Below the pieces are notes generated by a model. The model had not been told where the DNA came from and made no database searches. It worked only from the letters and a program-made list of their open reading frames with translations. Position numbers and translations under genes: made by a program. From Labia minor (Eukaryota; Arthropoda; Insecta; Dermaptera; Spongiphoridae), in NCBI GenBank assembly GCA_963082975.1, contig OY720350.1, forward strand, positions 12,866,910 to 12,930,909: 64,000 nucleotides of DNA. Reading direction: 5' to 3'. Shown here piece by piece: positions 1-11,600 of this stretch; position 1 is the stretch's first letter, and each line of letters opens with the position of its first letter.

Positions 1-159
1 ATAATTGTTTTCATTAATTTCATCGAAAAACCTCAATTTGTAATATTTTTTCACGCAAAAAGCTACTTTTTTAAATAAAAATGTAAAATTTAATTATTAT
101 ATATCATTCTGTTCCATTTCTGGTCTTAATCACGAATTAATTCATATTTTATTGATATC
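1..159 (+). repeat. Reference satellite monomer (standard type)
   Basis: This first complete unit is a convenient reference for phase. It runs from ATAATTGTTTTC to the base before the next ATAATT at 160. Standard monomers vary at a few diagnostic places: TTG or TTT after ATAA; CGAAAAACC or CGAAATAACC; TTTTCACGC or TTTTCTCGC; AAAGCTAC or AAATCTAC; AAATAAAAATG or AAATAGAAATT; TCTGTTCC, TCTCTTCC or TCTATTCC; CACGAATT or CAAGAATT; and TATCGATATC or TATCGATATA. These states are strongly linked along the monomer and with neighbouring monomers, which is what reveals the higher-order units. This copy carries two less common states, GGTCTTAATC and TATTGATATC. Confidence 0.95.
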
Positions 160-638
160 ATAATTTTTTTCATTAATTTCATCGAAAAAACCTCAATTTG
201 TAATATTTTTTCACGCAAAAAGCTACTTTTTTAAATAAAAATGTAAAATTTATTTATTATATATCATTCTCTTCCATTTCTGGTCCTGATCAAGAATTAA
301 TTCATATTTTATCGATATCATAATTGTTTTCATTAATTTCATCGAAATAACCTTAAGTTGTAATATTTTTTCACGCAAAAATCTACTTTTTTAAATAGAA
401 ATTTAAAATTTATTTATTATATATCATTCTCTTCCATTTCTGGTCCTAATCAAGAATTAATTCATATTTTATCGATATAATAATTGTTTTCATTAATTTC
501 ATCGAAAAACCTCAATTTGTAATATTTTTTCTCGCAAAAAGCTACTTTTTTAAATAAAAATGTAAAATTTATTTATTATATATCATTCTGTTCCATTTCT
601 GGTCCTAATCACGAATTAATTCATATTTTATCGATATC

Positions 639-798
639 ATAATTTTTTTCATTGATTTCATAGAAAAAACCAGGATTTCTCATATTAATTAAATCATAAA
701 GCTACTTTTTTAAATAAAAATGTAAAATTTATTTATTATTTATCATTCTCTTCCATTTCTGGTCCTAATCAAGAATTAATTCATATTTTATCGATATA
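639..798 (+). repeat. D-type satellite monomer (divergent central block)
   Basis: This unit has the usual flanks, but a block of about 35 bp is replaced by a different, alignable sequence with the markers TTGATTTCATAG, CCAGGATTTCTC and ATTAATTAAATCATAAAGC. D-type units recur throughout the array at spacings of 2 to 7 monomers (CCAGG at 670, 1468, 1947, 3064, 3838, 4795, 5433, 6390, 7508, 8465, 8784 and onward to 58161), so they are good anchors for measuring higher-order periods. A subtype has ATTCAATCAAAAAGC instead of ATTAAATCATAAAGC, for example near 9422, 12132, 14365, 14843, 18040 and 56460. The sharp transition from shared flanks to a divergent core suggests conversion between two ancestral monomer families. 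Confidence 0.93.
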
Positions 799-849
799 AT
801 AATTGTTTTCATTAATTTCATCGAAAAACATCAATTTGTAATATTTTTT

Positions 850-3424
850 CTCGCAAAAAGCTACTTTTTTAAATAAAAATGTAAAATTTATTTATTATAT
901 ATCATTCTGTTCCATTTCTGGTCCTATTCACGAATTAATTCATATTTTATCGATATCATAATTGTTTTCATTAATTTCATCGAAAAACCTCAATTTGTAA
1001 TATTTTTTCACGCAAAAAGCTACTTTTTTTAAATAAAAATGTAAAATTTAATTATTATATATCATTCTCTTCCATTTCTGGTCCTAATCACGAATTAATT
1101 CATATTTTATCGATATCATAATTTTTTTCATTAATTTCATCGAAATAACCTCAATTTGTAATATTTTTTCACGCAAAAATCTACTTTTTTAAATAGAAAT
1201 TTAAAATTTATTTATTATATATCATTCTCTTCCATTTCTGGTCCTAATCAAGAATTAATTCATATTTTATCGATATAATAATTGTTTTCATTAATTTCAT
1301 CGAAAAACCTCAATTTGTAATATTTTTTCTCGCAAAAAGCTACTTTTTTAAATAAAAATGTAAAATTTATTTATTATATATCATTCTGTTCCATTTCGGG
1401 TCCTAATCACGAATTAATTCATATTATATCGATATCATAATTTTTTTCATTGATTTCATAGAAAAAACCAGGATTTCTCATATTAATTAAATCATAAAGC
1501 TACTTTTTTAAATAAAAATGTAAAATTTATTTATTATATATCATTCTATTCCATTTCTGGTCCTAATCACGAATTAATTCATATTTTATCGATATCATAA
1601 TTGCTTTCATTAATTTCATCGAAATAACCTCAATTTGTAATATTTTTTCACGCAAAAATCTACTTTTTTAAATAGAAATTTAAAATTTATTTATTATATA
1701 TCATTCTCTTCCATTTCTGGTCCTAATCAAGAATTAATTCATATTTTATCGATATAATAATTGTTTTCATTAATTTCATCGAAAAACCTCAATTTGTAAT
1801 ATTTTTTCTCGCAAAAAGCTACTTTTTTAAATAAAAATGTAAAATTTATTTATTATATATCATTCTGTTCCATTTCTGGTCCTAATCACGAATTAATTCA
1901 TATTATATCGATATCATAATTTTTTTCATTGATTTCATAGAAAAAACCAGGATTTCTCATATTAATTAAATCATAAAGCTACTTTTTTAAATAAAAATGT
2001 AAAATTTATTTATTATTTATCATTCTCTTCCATTTCTGGTCCTAATCAAGAATTAATTCATATTTTATCGATATAATAATTGTTTTCATTAATTTCATCG
2101 AAAAACCTCAATTTGTAATATTTTTTCTCGCAAAAAGCTACTTTTTTAAATAAAAATGTAAAATTTAATTATTATATATCATTCTCTTCCATTTCTGGTC
2201 CTAATCACGAATTAATTCATATTTTATCGATATCATAATTTTTTTCATTAATTTCATCGAAATAACCTCAATTTGTAATATTTTTTCACGCAAAAATCTA
2301 CTTTTTTAAATAGAAATTTAAAATTTATTTATTATATATCATTCTCTTCCATTTCTGGTCCTAATCAAGAATTAATTCATATTTTATCGATATAATAATT
2401 GTTTTCATTAATTTCATCGAAAAACCTCAATTTGTAATATTTTTTCTCGCAAAATGCTACTTTTTTAAATAAAAATGTAAAATTTATTTATTATATATCA
2501 TTCTGTTCCATTTCTGGTCCTATTCACGAATTAATTCATATTTTATCGATATCATAATTGTTTTCATTAATTTCATCGAAAAACCTCAATTTGTAATATT
2601 TTTTCACGCAAAAAGCTACTTTTTTTAAATAAAAATGTAAAATTTAATTATTATATATCATTCTCTTCCATTTCTGGTCCTAATCACGAATTAATTCATA
2701 TTTTATCGATATCATAATTTTTTTCATTAATTTCATCGAAATAACCTCAATTTGTAATATTTTTTCACGCAAAAATCTACTTTTTTAAATAGAAATTTAA
2801 AATTTATTTATTATATATCATTCTCTTCCATTTCTGGTCCTAATCAAGAATTAATTCATATTTTATCGATATAATAATTGTTTTCATTAATTTCATCGAA
2901 AAACCTCAATTTGTAATATTTTTTCTCGCAAAAAGCTACTTTTTTAAATAAAAATGTAAAATTTATTTATTATATATCATTCTGTTCCATTTCGGGTCCT
3001 AATCACGAATTAATTCATATTATATCGATATCATAATTTTTTTCATTGATTTCATAGAAAAAACCAGGATTTCTCATATTAATTAAATCATAAAGCTACT
3101 TTTTTAAATAAAAATGTAAAATTTATTTATTATATATCATTCTATTCCATTTCTGGTCCTAATCACGAATTAATTCATATTTTATCGATATCATAATTGC
3201 TTTCATTAATTTCATCGAAATAACCTCAATTTGTAATATTTTTTCACGCAAAAATCTACTTTTTTAAATAGAAATTTAAAATTTATTTATTATATATCAT
3301 TCTCTTCCATTTCTGGTCCTAATCAAGAATTAATTCATATTTTATCGATATAATAATTGTTTTCATTAATTTCATCGAAAAACCTCAATTTGTAATATTT
3401 TTTCTCGCAAAAAGCTACTTTTTT
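850..3424 (+). repeat. Higher-order duplication, 10 monomers (1,596 bp offset)
   Basis: About 850-1830 and 2446-3424 are near-identical at an offset of 1,596 bp. Shared private states prove the relationship: GGTCCTATTCACG (TATTCA at 925 and 2521), CCATTTCGGGTCC (CGGG at 1397 and 2993), and D-type units at 1468 and 3064. The match ends where one copy has AAATAAAAATG and the other AAATAGAAATG, near 1830 and 3424. Confidence 0.85.
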
Positions 3425-3511
3425 AAATAGAAATGTAAAATTTATTTATTATATATCATTCTCTTCCATTTCTGGTCCTAATCAAGAATTAATTCATATT
3501 TTATCGATATC

Positions 3512-3646
3512 ATAATTTTTTTCATTAATTTCATCGAAAAAACCTCAATTTGTAATATTATTTCAAGCAAAAAAATTTATTTATTATATATCATTCTCTT
3601 CCATTTCTGGTCCTAATCACGAATTAATTCATATTTTATCTCTATC
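3512..3646 (+). repeat. K-type short monomer (135 bp, internal deletion)
   Basis: This unit lacks about 25 bp: it goes from GTAATATTATTTCAAGC directly into AAAAAAATTTATTTATT, missing the GCTACTTTTTTAAATAAAAATG segment, and carries the linked variants ATTATTTC and CAAGC. The same deletion monomer recurs, measured at its CAAGC, at 3564, 25209, 28378, 30586, 34233, 36124, 38176, 39429, 40682, 42734, 43508, 46357, 47131, 49022, 50275 and 58057. It is absent between about 3.6 and 25.2 kb. An identical breakpoint in all copies means a single deletion that was later amplified as part of larger units. Confidence 0.93.
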
Positions 3647-3837
3647 ATAATTGTTTTCATTAATTTAATCGAAAAAACCTCAATTTGTAATATTTTTTCA
3701 CGCAAAAAGCTACATTTTTAAATAAAAATGTAAAATTTATTTATTATATATCATTCTGTTCCATTTCTGGTCCTAATCACGAATTAATTCATATTTTATC
3801 GATATCATAATTTTTTTCATTGATTTCATAGAAAAAA

Positions 3838-6600
3838 CCAGGATTTCTCATATTAATTAAATCATAAAGCTACTTTTTTAAATAAAAATGTAAAATTTAT
3901 TTATTATTTATCATTCTCTTCCATTTCTGGTCCTAATCAAGAATTAATTCATATTTTATCGATATAATAATTGTTTTCATTAATTTCATCGAAAAACCTC
4001 AATTGGTAATATTTTTTCTCGCAAAAAGCTACTTTTTTAAATAAAAATGTAAAATTTATTTATTATATATCATTCTGTTCCATTTCTGGTCCTAATCACG
4101 AATTAATTCATATTTTATCGATATCATAATTGTTTTCATTAATTTCATCGAAAAACCTCAATTTGTAATATTTTTTCACGCAAAAAGCTACTTTTTTAAA
4201 TAAAAATGTAAAATTTAATTATTATATATCATTCTGTTCCATTTCTGGTCTTAATCACGAATTAATTCATATTTTATTGATATCAAAATTTTTTTCATTA
4301 ATTTCATCGAAAAAACCTCAATTTGTAATATTTTTTCACGCAAAAAGCTACTTTTTTAATTAAAAATGTAAAATTTATTTATTATATATCATTCTCTTCC
4401 ATTTCTGGTCCTGATCAAGAATTAATTCATATTTTATCGATATCATAATTGTTTTCATTAATTTCATCGAAATAACCTTAAGTTGTAATATTTTTTCACG
4501 CAAAAATCTACTTTTTTAAATAGAAATTTAAAATTTATTTATTATATATCATTCTCTTCCATTTCTGGTCCTAATCAAGAATTAATTCTTATTTTATCGA
4601 TATAATAATTGTTTTCATTAATTTCATCGAAAAACCTCAATTTGTAATATTTTTTCTCGCAAAAAGCTACTTTTTTAAATAAAAATGTAAAATTTATTTA
4701 TTATATATCATTCTGTTCCATTTCTGGTCCTAATCACGAATTAATTCATATTTTATCGATATCATAATATTTTTCATTGATTTCATAGAAAAAACCAGGA
4801 TTTCTCATATTAATTAAATCATAAAGCTACTTTTTTAAATAAAAATGTAAAATTTATTTATTATTTATCATTCTCTTCCATTTCTGGTCCTAATCAAGAA
4901 TTAATTCATATTTTATCGATATAATAATTGTTTTCATTAATTTCATCGAAAAACCTCAATTTGTAATATTTTTTCTCGCAAAAAGCTACTTTTTTAAATA
5001 AAAATGTAAAATTTAATTATTATATATCATTCTCTTCCATTTCTGGTCCTAATCACGAATTAATTCATATTTTATCGATATCATAATTTTTTTCATTAAT
5101 TTCATCGAAATAACCTCAATTTGTAATATTTTTTCACGCAAAAATCTACTTTTTTAAATAGAAATTTAAAATTTATTTATTATATATCATTCTCTTCCAT
5201 TTCTGGTCCTAATCAAGAATTAATTCATATTTTATCGATATAATAATTGTTTTCATTAATTTCATCGAAAAACCTCAATTTGTAATATTTTTTCTCGCAA
5301 AAAGCTACTTTTTTAAATAAAAATGTAAAATTTATTTATTATATATCATTCTGTTCCATTTCTGGTCCTAATCACGAATTAATTCATATTATATCGATAT
5401 CATAATTTTTTTCATTGATTTCATAGAAAAAACCAGGATTTCTCATATTAATTAAATCATAAAGCTACTTTTTTAAATAAAAATGTAAAATTTATTTATT
5501 ATTTATCATTCTCTTCCATTTCTGGTCCTAATCAAGAATTAATTCATATTTTATCGATATAATAATTGTTTTCATTAATTTCATCGAAAAACCTCAATTG
5601 GTAATATTTTTTCTCGCAAAAAGCTACTTTTTTAAATAAAAATGTAAAATTTATTTATTATATATCATTCTGTTCCATTTCTGGTCCTAATCACGAATTA
5701 ATTCATATTTTATCGATATCATAATTGTTTTCATTAATTTCATCGAAAAACCTCAATTTGTAATATTTTTTCACGCAAAAAGCTACTTTTTTAAATAAAA
5801 ATGTAAAATTTAATTATTATATATCATTCTGTTCCATTTCTGGTCTTAATCACGAATTAATTCATATTTTATTGATATCATAATTTTTTTCATTAATTTC
5901 ATCGAAAAAACCTCAATTTGTAATATTTTTTCACGCAAAAAGCTACTTTTTTAAATAAAAATGTAAAATTTATTTATTATATATCATTCTCTTCCATTTC
6001 TGGTCCTGATCAAGAATTAATTCATATTTTATCGATATCATAATTGTTTTCATTAATTTCATCGAAATAACCTTAAGTTGTAATATTTTTTCACGCAAAA
6101 ATCTACTTTTTTAAATAGAAATTTAAAATTTATTTATTATATATCATTCTCTTCCATTTCTGGTCCTAATCAAGAATTAATTCATATTTTATCGATATAA
6201 TAATTGTTTTCATTAATTTCATCGAAAAACCTCAATTTGTAATATTTTTTCTCGCAAAAAGCTACTTTTTTAAATAAAAATGTAAAATTTATTTATTATA
6301 TATCATTCTGTTCCATTTCTGGTCCTAATCACGAATTAATTCATATTTTATCGATATCATAATTTTTTTCATTGATTTCATAGAAAAAACCAGGATTTCT
6401 CATATTAATTAAATCATAAAGCTACTTTTTTAAATAAAAATGTAAAATTTATTTATTATTTATCATTCTCTTTCATTTCTGGTCCTAATCAAGAATTAAT
6501 TCATATTTTATCGATATAATAATTGTTTTCATTAATTTCATCGAAAAACCTCAATTTGTAATATTTTTTCTCGCAAAAAGCTACTTTTTTAAATAAAAAT
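3838..6600 (+). repeat. Higher-order duplication, 10 monomers (1,595 bp offset)
   Basis: D-type anchors at 3838 and 4795 recur at 5433 and 6390, each 1,595 bp later. The uncommon CAATTGGTAAT state near 4003 recurs near 5598, and the GGTCTTAATC state at 4247 recurs at 5842. The second copy is also nearly identical to the start of the window: positions 1 to about 1000 match 5721 to about 6720 at offset 5,720, with differences at 830/6550 (AACATC versus AACCTC) and 753/6473. Confidence 0.82.
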
Positions 6601-8659
6601 GTAAAATTTATTTATTATATATCATTCTGTTCCATTTCTGGTCCTAATCACGAATTAATTCATATTTTATCGATATCATAATTGTTTTCATTAATTTCAT
6701 CGAAAAACCTCAATTTGTAATATTTTTTCACGCAAAAAGCTACTTTTTTAAATAAAAATGTAAAATTTAATTATTATATATCATTCTGTTCCATTTCTGG
6801 TCTTAATCACGAATTAATTCATATTTTATTGATATCATAATTTTTTTCATTAATTTCATCGAAAAAACCTCAATTTGTAATATTTTTTCAAGCAAAAATC
6901 TACTTTTTTAAATAGAAATGTAAAATTTATTTATTATATATCATTCTCTTCCATTTCTGGTCCTAATCACGAATTAATTCATATTTTATCGATATCATAA
7001 TTTTTTTCATTAATTTCATCGAAAAAACCTCAATTTGTAATATTTTTTCACGCAAAAAGCTACTTTTTTAAATAAAAATGTAAAATTTATTTATTATATA
7101 TCATTCTCTTCCATTTCTGGTCCTAATCACGAATTAATTCATATTTTATCGATATCATAATTTTTTTCATTAATTTCATCGTAATAACCTCAATTTGTAA
7201 TATTTTTTCACGCAAAAAGATACTTTTTTAAATAGAAATGTAAAATTTATTTATTATATATCATTCTCTTCCATTTCTGGTCCTAATCACGAATTAATTC
7301 ATATTTTATCCATATCATAATTTTTTTCATTAATTTCATTGTAATAACCTCAATTTGTAATATTTTTTCACGCAAAAAGCTACTTTTTTAAATAAAAATG
7401 TAAAATTTATTTATTATATATCATTCTGTTCCATTTCTGGTCCTAATCACGAATTAATTCATATTTTATCGATATCATAATTTTTTTCATTGATTTCATA
7501 GAAAAAACCAGGATTTCTCATATTAATTAAATCATAAAGCTACTTTTTTAAATAAAAATGTAAAATTTATTTATTATTTATCATTCTCTTCCATTTCTGG
7601 TCCTAATCAAGAATTAATTCATATTTTATCGATATAATAATTGTTTTCATTAATTTCATCGAAAAACCTCAATTTGTAATATTTTTTCTCGCAAAAAGCT
7701 ACTTTTTTAAATAAAAATGTAAAATTTATTTATTATATATCATTCTGTTCCATTTCTGGTCCTAATCACGAATTAATTCATATTTTATCGATATCATAAT
7801 TGTTTTCATTAATTTCATCGAAAAACCTCAATTTGTAATATTTTTTCACGCAAAAAGCTACTTTTTTAAATAAAAATGTAAAATTTAATTATTATATATC
7901 ATTCTGTTCCATTTCTGGTCTTAATCACGAATTAATTCATATTTTATTGATATCATAATTTTTTTCATTAATTTCATCGAAAAAACCTCAATTTGTAATA
8001 TTTTTTCACGCAAAAAGCTACTTTTTTAAATAAAAATGTAAAATTTATTTATTATATATCATTCTCTTCCATTTCTGGTCCTGATCAAGAATTAATTCAT
8101 ATTTTATCGATATCATAATTGTTTTCATTAATTTCATCGAAATAACCTTAAGTTGTAATATTTTTTCACGCAAAAATCTACTTTTTTAAATAGAAATTTA
8201 AAATTTATTTATTATATATCATTCTCTTCCATTTCTGGTCCTAATCAAGAATTAATTCATATTTTATCGATATAATAATTGTTTTCATTAATTTCATCGA
8301 AAAACCTCAATTTGTAATATTTTTTCTCGCAAAAAGCTACTTTTTTAAATAAAAATGTAAAATTTATTTATTATATATCATTCTGTTCCATTTCTGGTCC
8401 TAATCACGAATTAATTCATATTTTATCGATATCATAATTTTTTTCATTGATTTCATAGAAAAAACCAGGATTTCTCATATTAATTAAATCATAAAGCTAC
8501 TTTTTTAAATAAAAATGTAAAATTTATTTATTATTTATCATTCTCTTCCATTTCTGGTCCTAATCAAGAATTAATTCATATTTTATCGATATAATAATTG
8601 TTTTCATTAATTTCATCGAAAAACCTCAATTTGTAATATTTTTTCTCGCAAAAAGCTAC

Positions 8660-11600
8660 TTTTTTAAATAAAAATGTAAAATTTATTTATTATATATCAT
8701 TCTGTTCCATTTCTGGTCCTAATCACGAATTAATTAATATTATATCGATATCATAATTTTTTTCATTGATTTCATAGAAAAAACCAGGATTTCTCATATT
8801 AATTAAATCATAAAGCTACTTTTTTAAATAAAAATGTAAAATTTATTTATTATATATCATTCTATTCCATTTCTGGTCCTAATCACGAATTAATTCATAT
8901 TTTATCGATATCATAATTGCTTTCATTAATTTCATCGAAATAAAATCAATTTGTAATATTTTTTCACGCAAAAATCTACTTTTTTAAATAGAAATTTAAA
9001 ATTTATTTATTATATATCATTCTCTTCCATTTCTGGTCCTAATCAAGAATTAATTCATATTTTATCGATATAATAATTGTTTTCATTAATTTCATCGAAA
9101 AACCTCAATTTGTAATATTTTTTCTCGCAAAAAGCTACTTTTTTAAATAGAAATGTAAAATTTATTTATTATATATCATTCTCTTCCATTTCTGGTCCTA
9201 ATCACGAATTAATTCATATTTTATCGATATCATAATTTTTTTCATTAATTTCATTGTAATAACCTCAATTTGTAATATTTTTTCACGCAAAAAGCTACTT
9301 TTTTAAATAGAAATGTAAAATTTATTTATTAATATCATTCTCTTCCATTTCTGGTCCTAATCACGAATTAATTCATATTTTATCGATATCATAATTTTTT
9401 TCATTGATTTCATAGAAAAAACCAGGATTTCTCATATTAATTCAATCAAAAAGCTACTTTTTTAAATAAAAATGTAAAATTTATTTATTATATATCATTC
9501 TCTTCCATTTCTGGTCCTAATCAAGAATTAATTCATATTTTATCGATATAATAATTGTTTTCATTAATTTCATCGAAAAACCTCAATTTGTAATATTTTT
9601 TCTCGCAAAAAGCTACTTTTTTAAATAGAAATGTAAAATTTATTTATTATATATCATTCTCTTCCATTTCTGGTCCTAATCACGAATTAATTCATATTTT
9701 ATCGATATCATAATTTTTTTCATTGATTTCATAGAAAAAACCAGGATTTCTCATATTAATTAAATCATAAAGCTACTTTTTTAAATAAAAATGTAAAATT
9801 TATTTATTATTTATCATTCTCTTCCATTTCTGGTCCTAATCAAGAATTAATTCATATTTTATCGATATAATAATTGTTTTCATTAATTTCATCGAAAAAC
9901 CTCAATTTGTAATATTTTTTCTCGCAAAAAGCTACTTTTTTAAATAAAAATGTAAAATTTATTTATTATATATCATTCTGTTCCATTTCTGGTCCTAATC
10001 ACGAATTAATTCATATTTTATCGATATCATAATTGTTTTCATTAATTTCATCGAAAAACCTCAATTTGTAATATTTTTTCACGCAAAAAGCTACTTTTTT
10101 AAATAAAAATGTAAAATTTAATTATTATATATCATTCTGTTCCATTTCTGGTCTTAATCACGAATTAATTCATATTTTATTGATATCATAATTTTTTTCA
10201 TTAATTTCATCGAAAAAACCTCAATTTGTAATATTTTTTCACGCAAAAAGCTACTTTTTTAAATAAAAATGTAAAATTTATTTATTATATATCATTCTCT
10301 TCCATTTCTGGTCCTGATCAAGAATTAATTCATATTTTATCGATATCATAATTGTTTTCATTAATTTCATCGAAATAACCTTAAGTTGTAATATTTTTTC
10401 ACGCAAAAATCTACTTTTTTAAATAGAAATTTAAAATTTATTTATTATATATCATTCTCTTCCATTTCTGGTCCTAATCAAGAATTAATTCATATTTTAT
10501 CGATATAATAATTGTTTTCATTAATTTCATCGAAAAACCTCAATTTGTAATATTTTTTCTCGCAAAAAGCTACTTTTTTAAATAAAAATGTAAAATTTAT
10601 TTATTATATATCATTCTGTTCCATTTCTGGTCCTAATCACGAATTAATTCATATTTTATCGATATCATAATTTTTTTCATTGATTTCATAGAAAAAACCA
10701 GGATTTCTCATATTAATTAAATCATAAAGCTACTTTTTTAAATAAAAATGTAAAATTGATTTATTATTTATCATTCTCTTCCATTTCTGGTCCTAATCAA
10801 GAATTAATTCATATTTTATCGATATAATAATTGTTTTCATTAATTTCATCGAAAAACCTCAATTTGTAATATTTTTTCTCGCAAAAAGCTACTTTTTTAA
10901 ATAAAAATGTAAAATTTATTTATTATATATCATTCTGTTCCATTTCTGGTCCTAATCACGAATTAATTCATATTTTATCGATATCATAATTTTTTTCATT
11001 AATTTCATCGAAAAACCTCAATTTGTAATATTTTTTCACGCAAAAAGCTACTTTTTTTAAATAAAAATGTAAAATTTAATTATTATATATCATTCTCTTC
11101 CATTTCTGGTCCTAATCACGAATTAATTCATATTTTATCGATATCATAATTTTTTTCATTAATTTCATCGAAATAACCTCAATTTGTAATATTTTTTCAC
11201 GCAAAAATCTACTTTTTTAAATAGAAATTTAAAATTTATTTATTATATATCATTCTCTTCCATTTCTGGTCCTAATCAAGAATTAATTCATATTTTATCG
11301 ATATAATAATTGTTTTCATTAATTTCATCGAAAAACCTCAATTTGTAATATTTTTTCTCGCAAAAAGCTACTTTTTTAAATAAAAATGTAAAATTTATTT
11401 ATTATATATCATTCTGTTCCATTTCTGGTCCTAATCACGAATTAATTAATATTATATCGATATCATAATTTTTTCATTGATTTCATAGAAAAAACCAGGA
11501 TTTCTCATATTAATTAAATCATAAAGCTACTTTTTTAAATAAAAATGTAAAATTTATTTATTATATATCATTCTATTCCATTTCTGGTCCTAATCACGAA

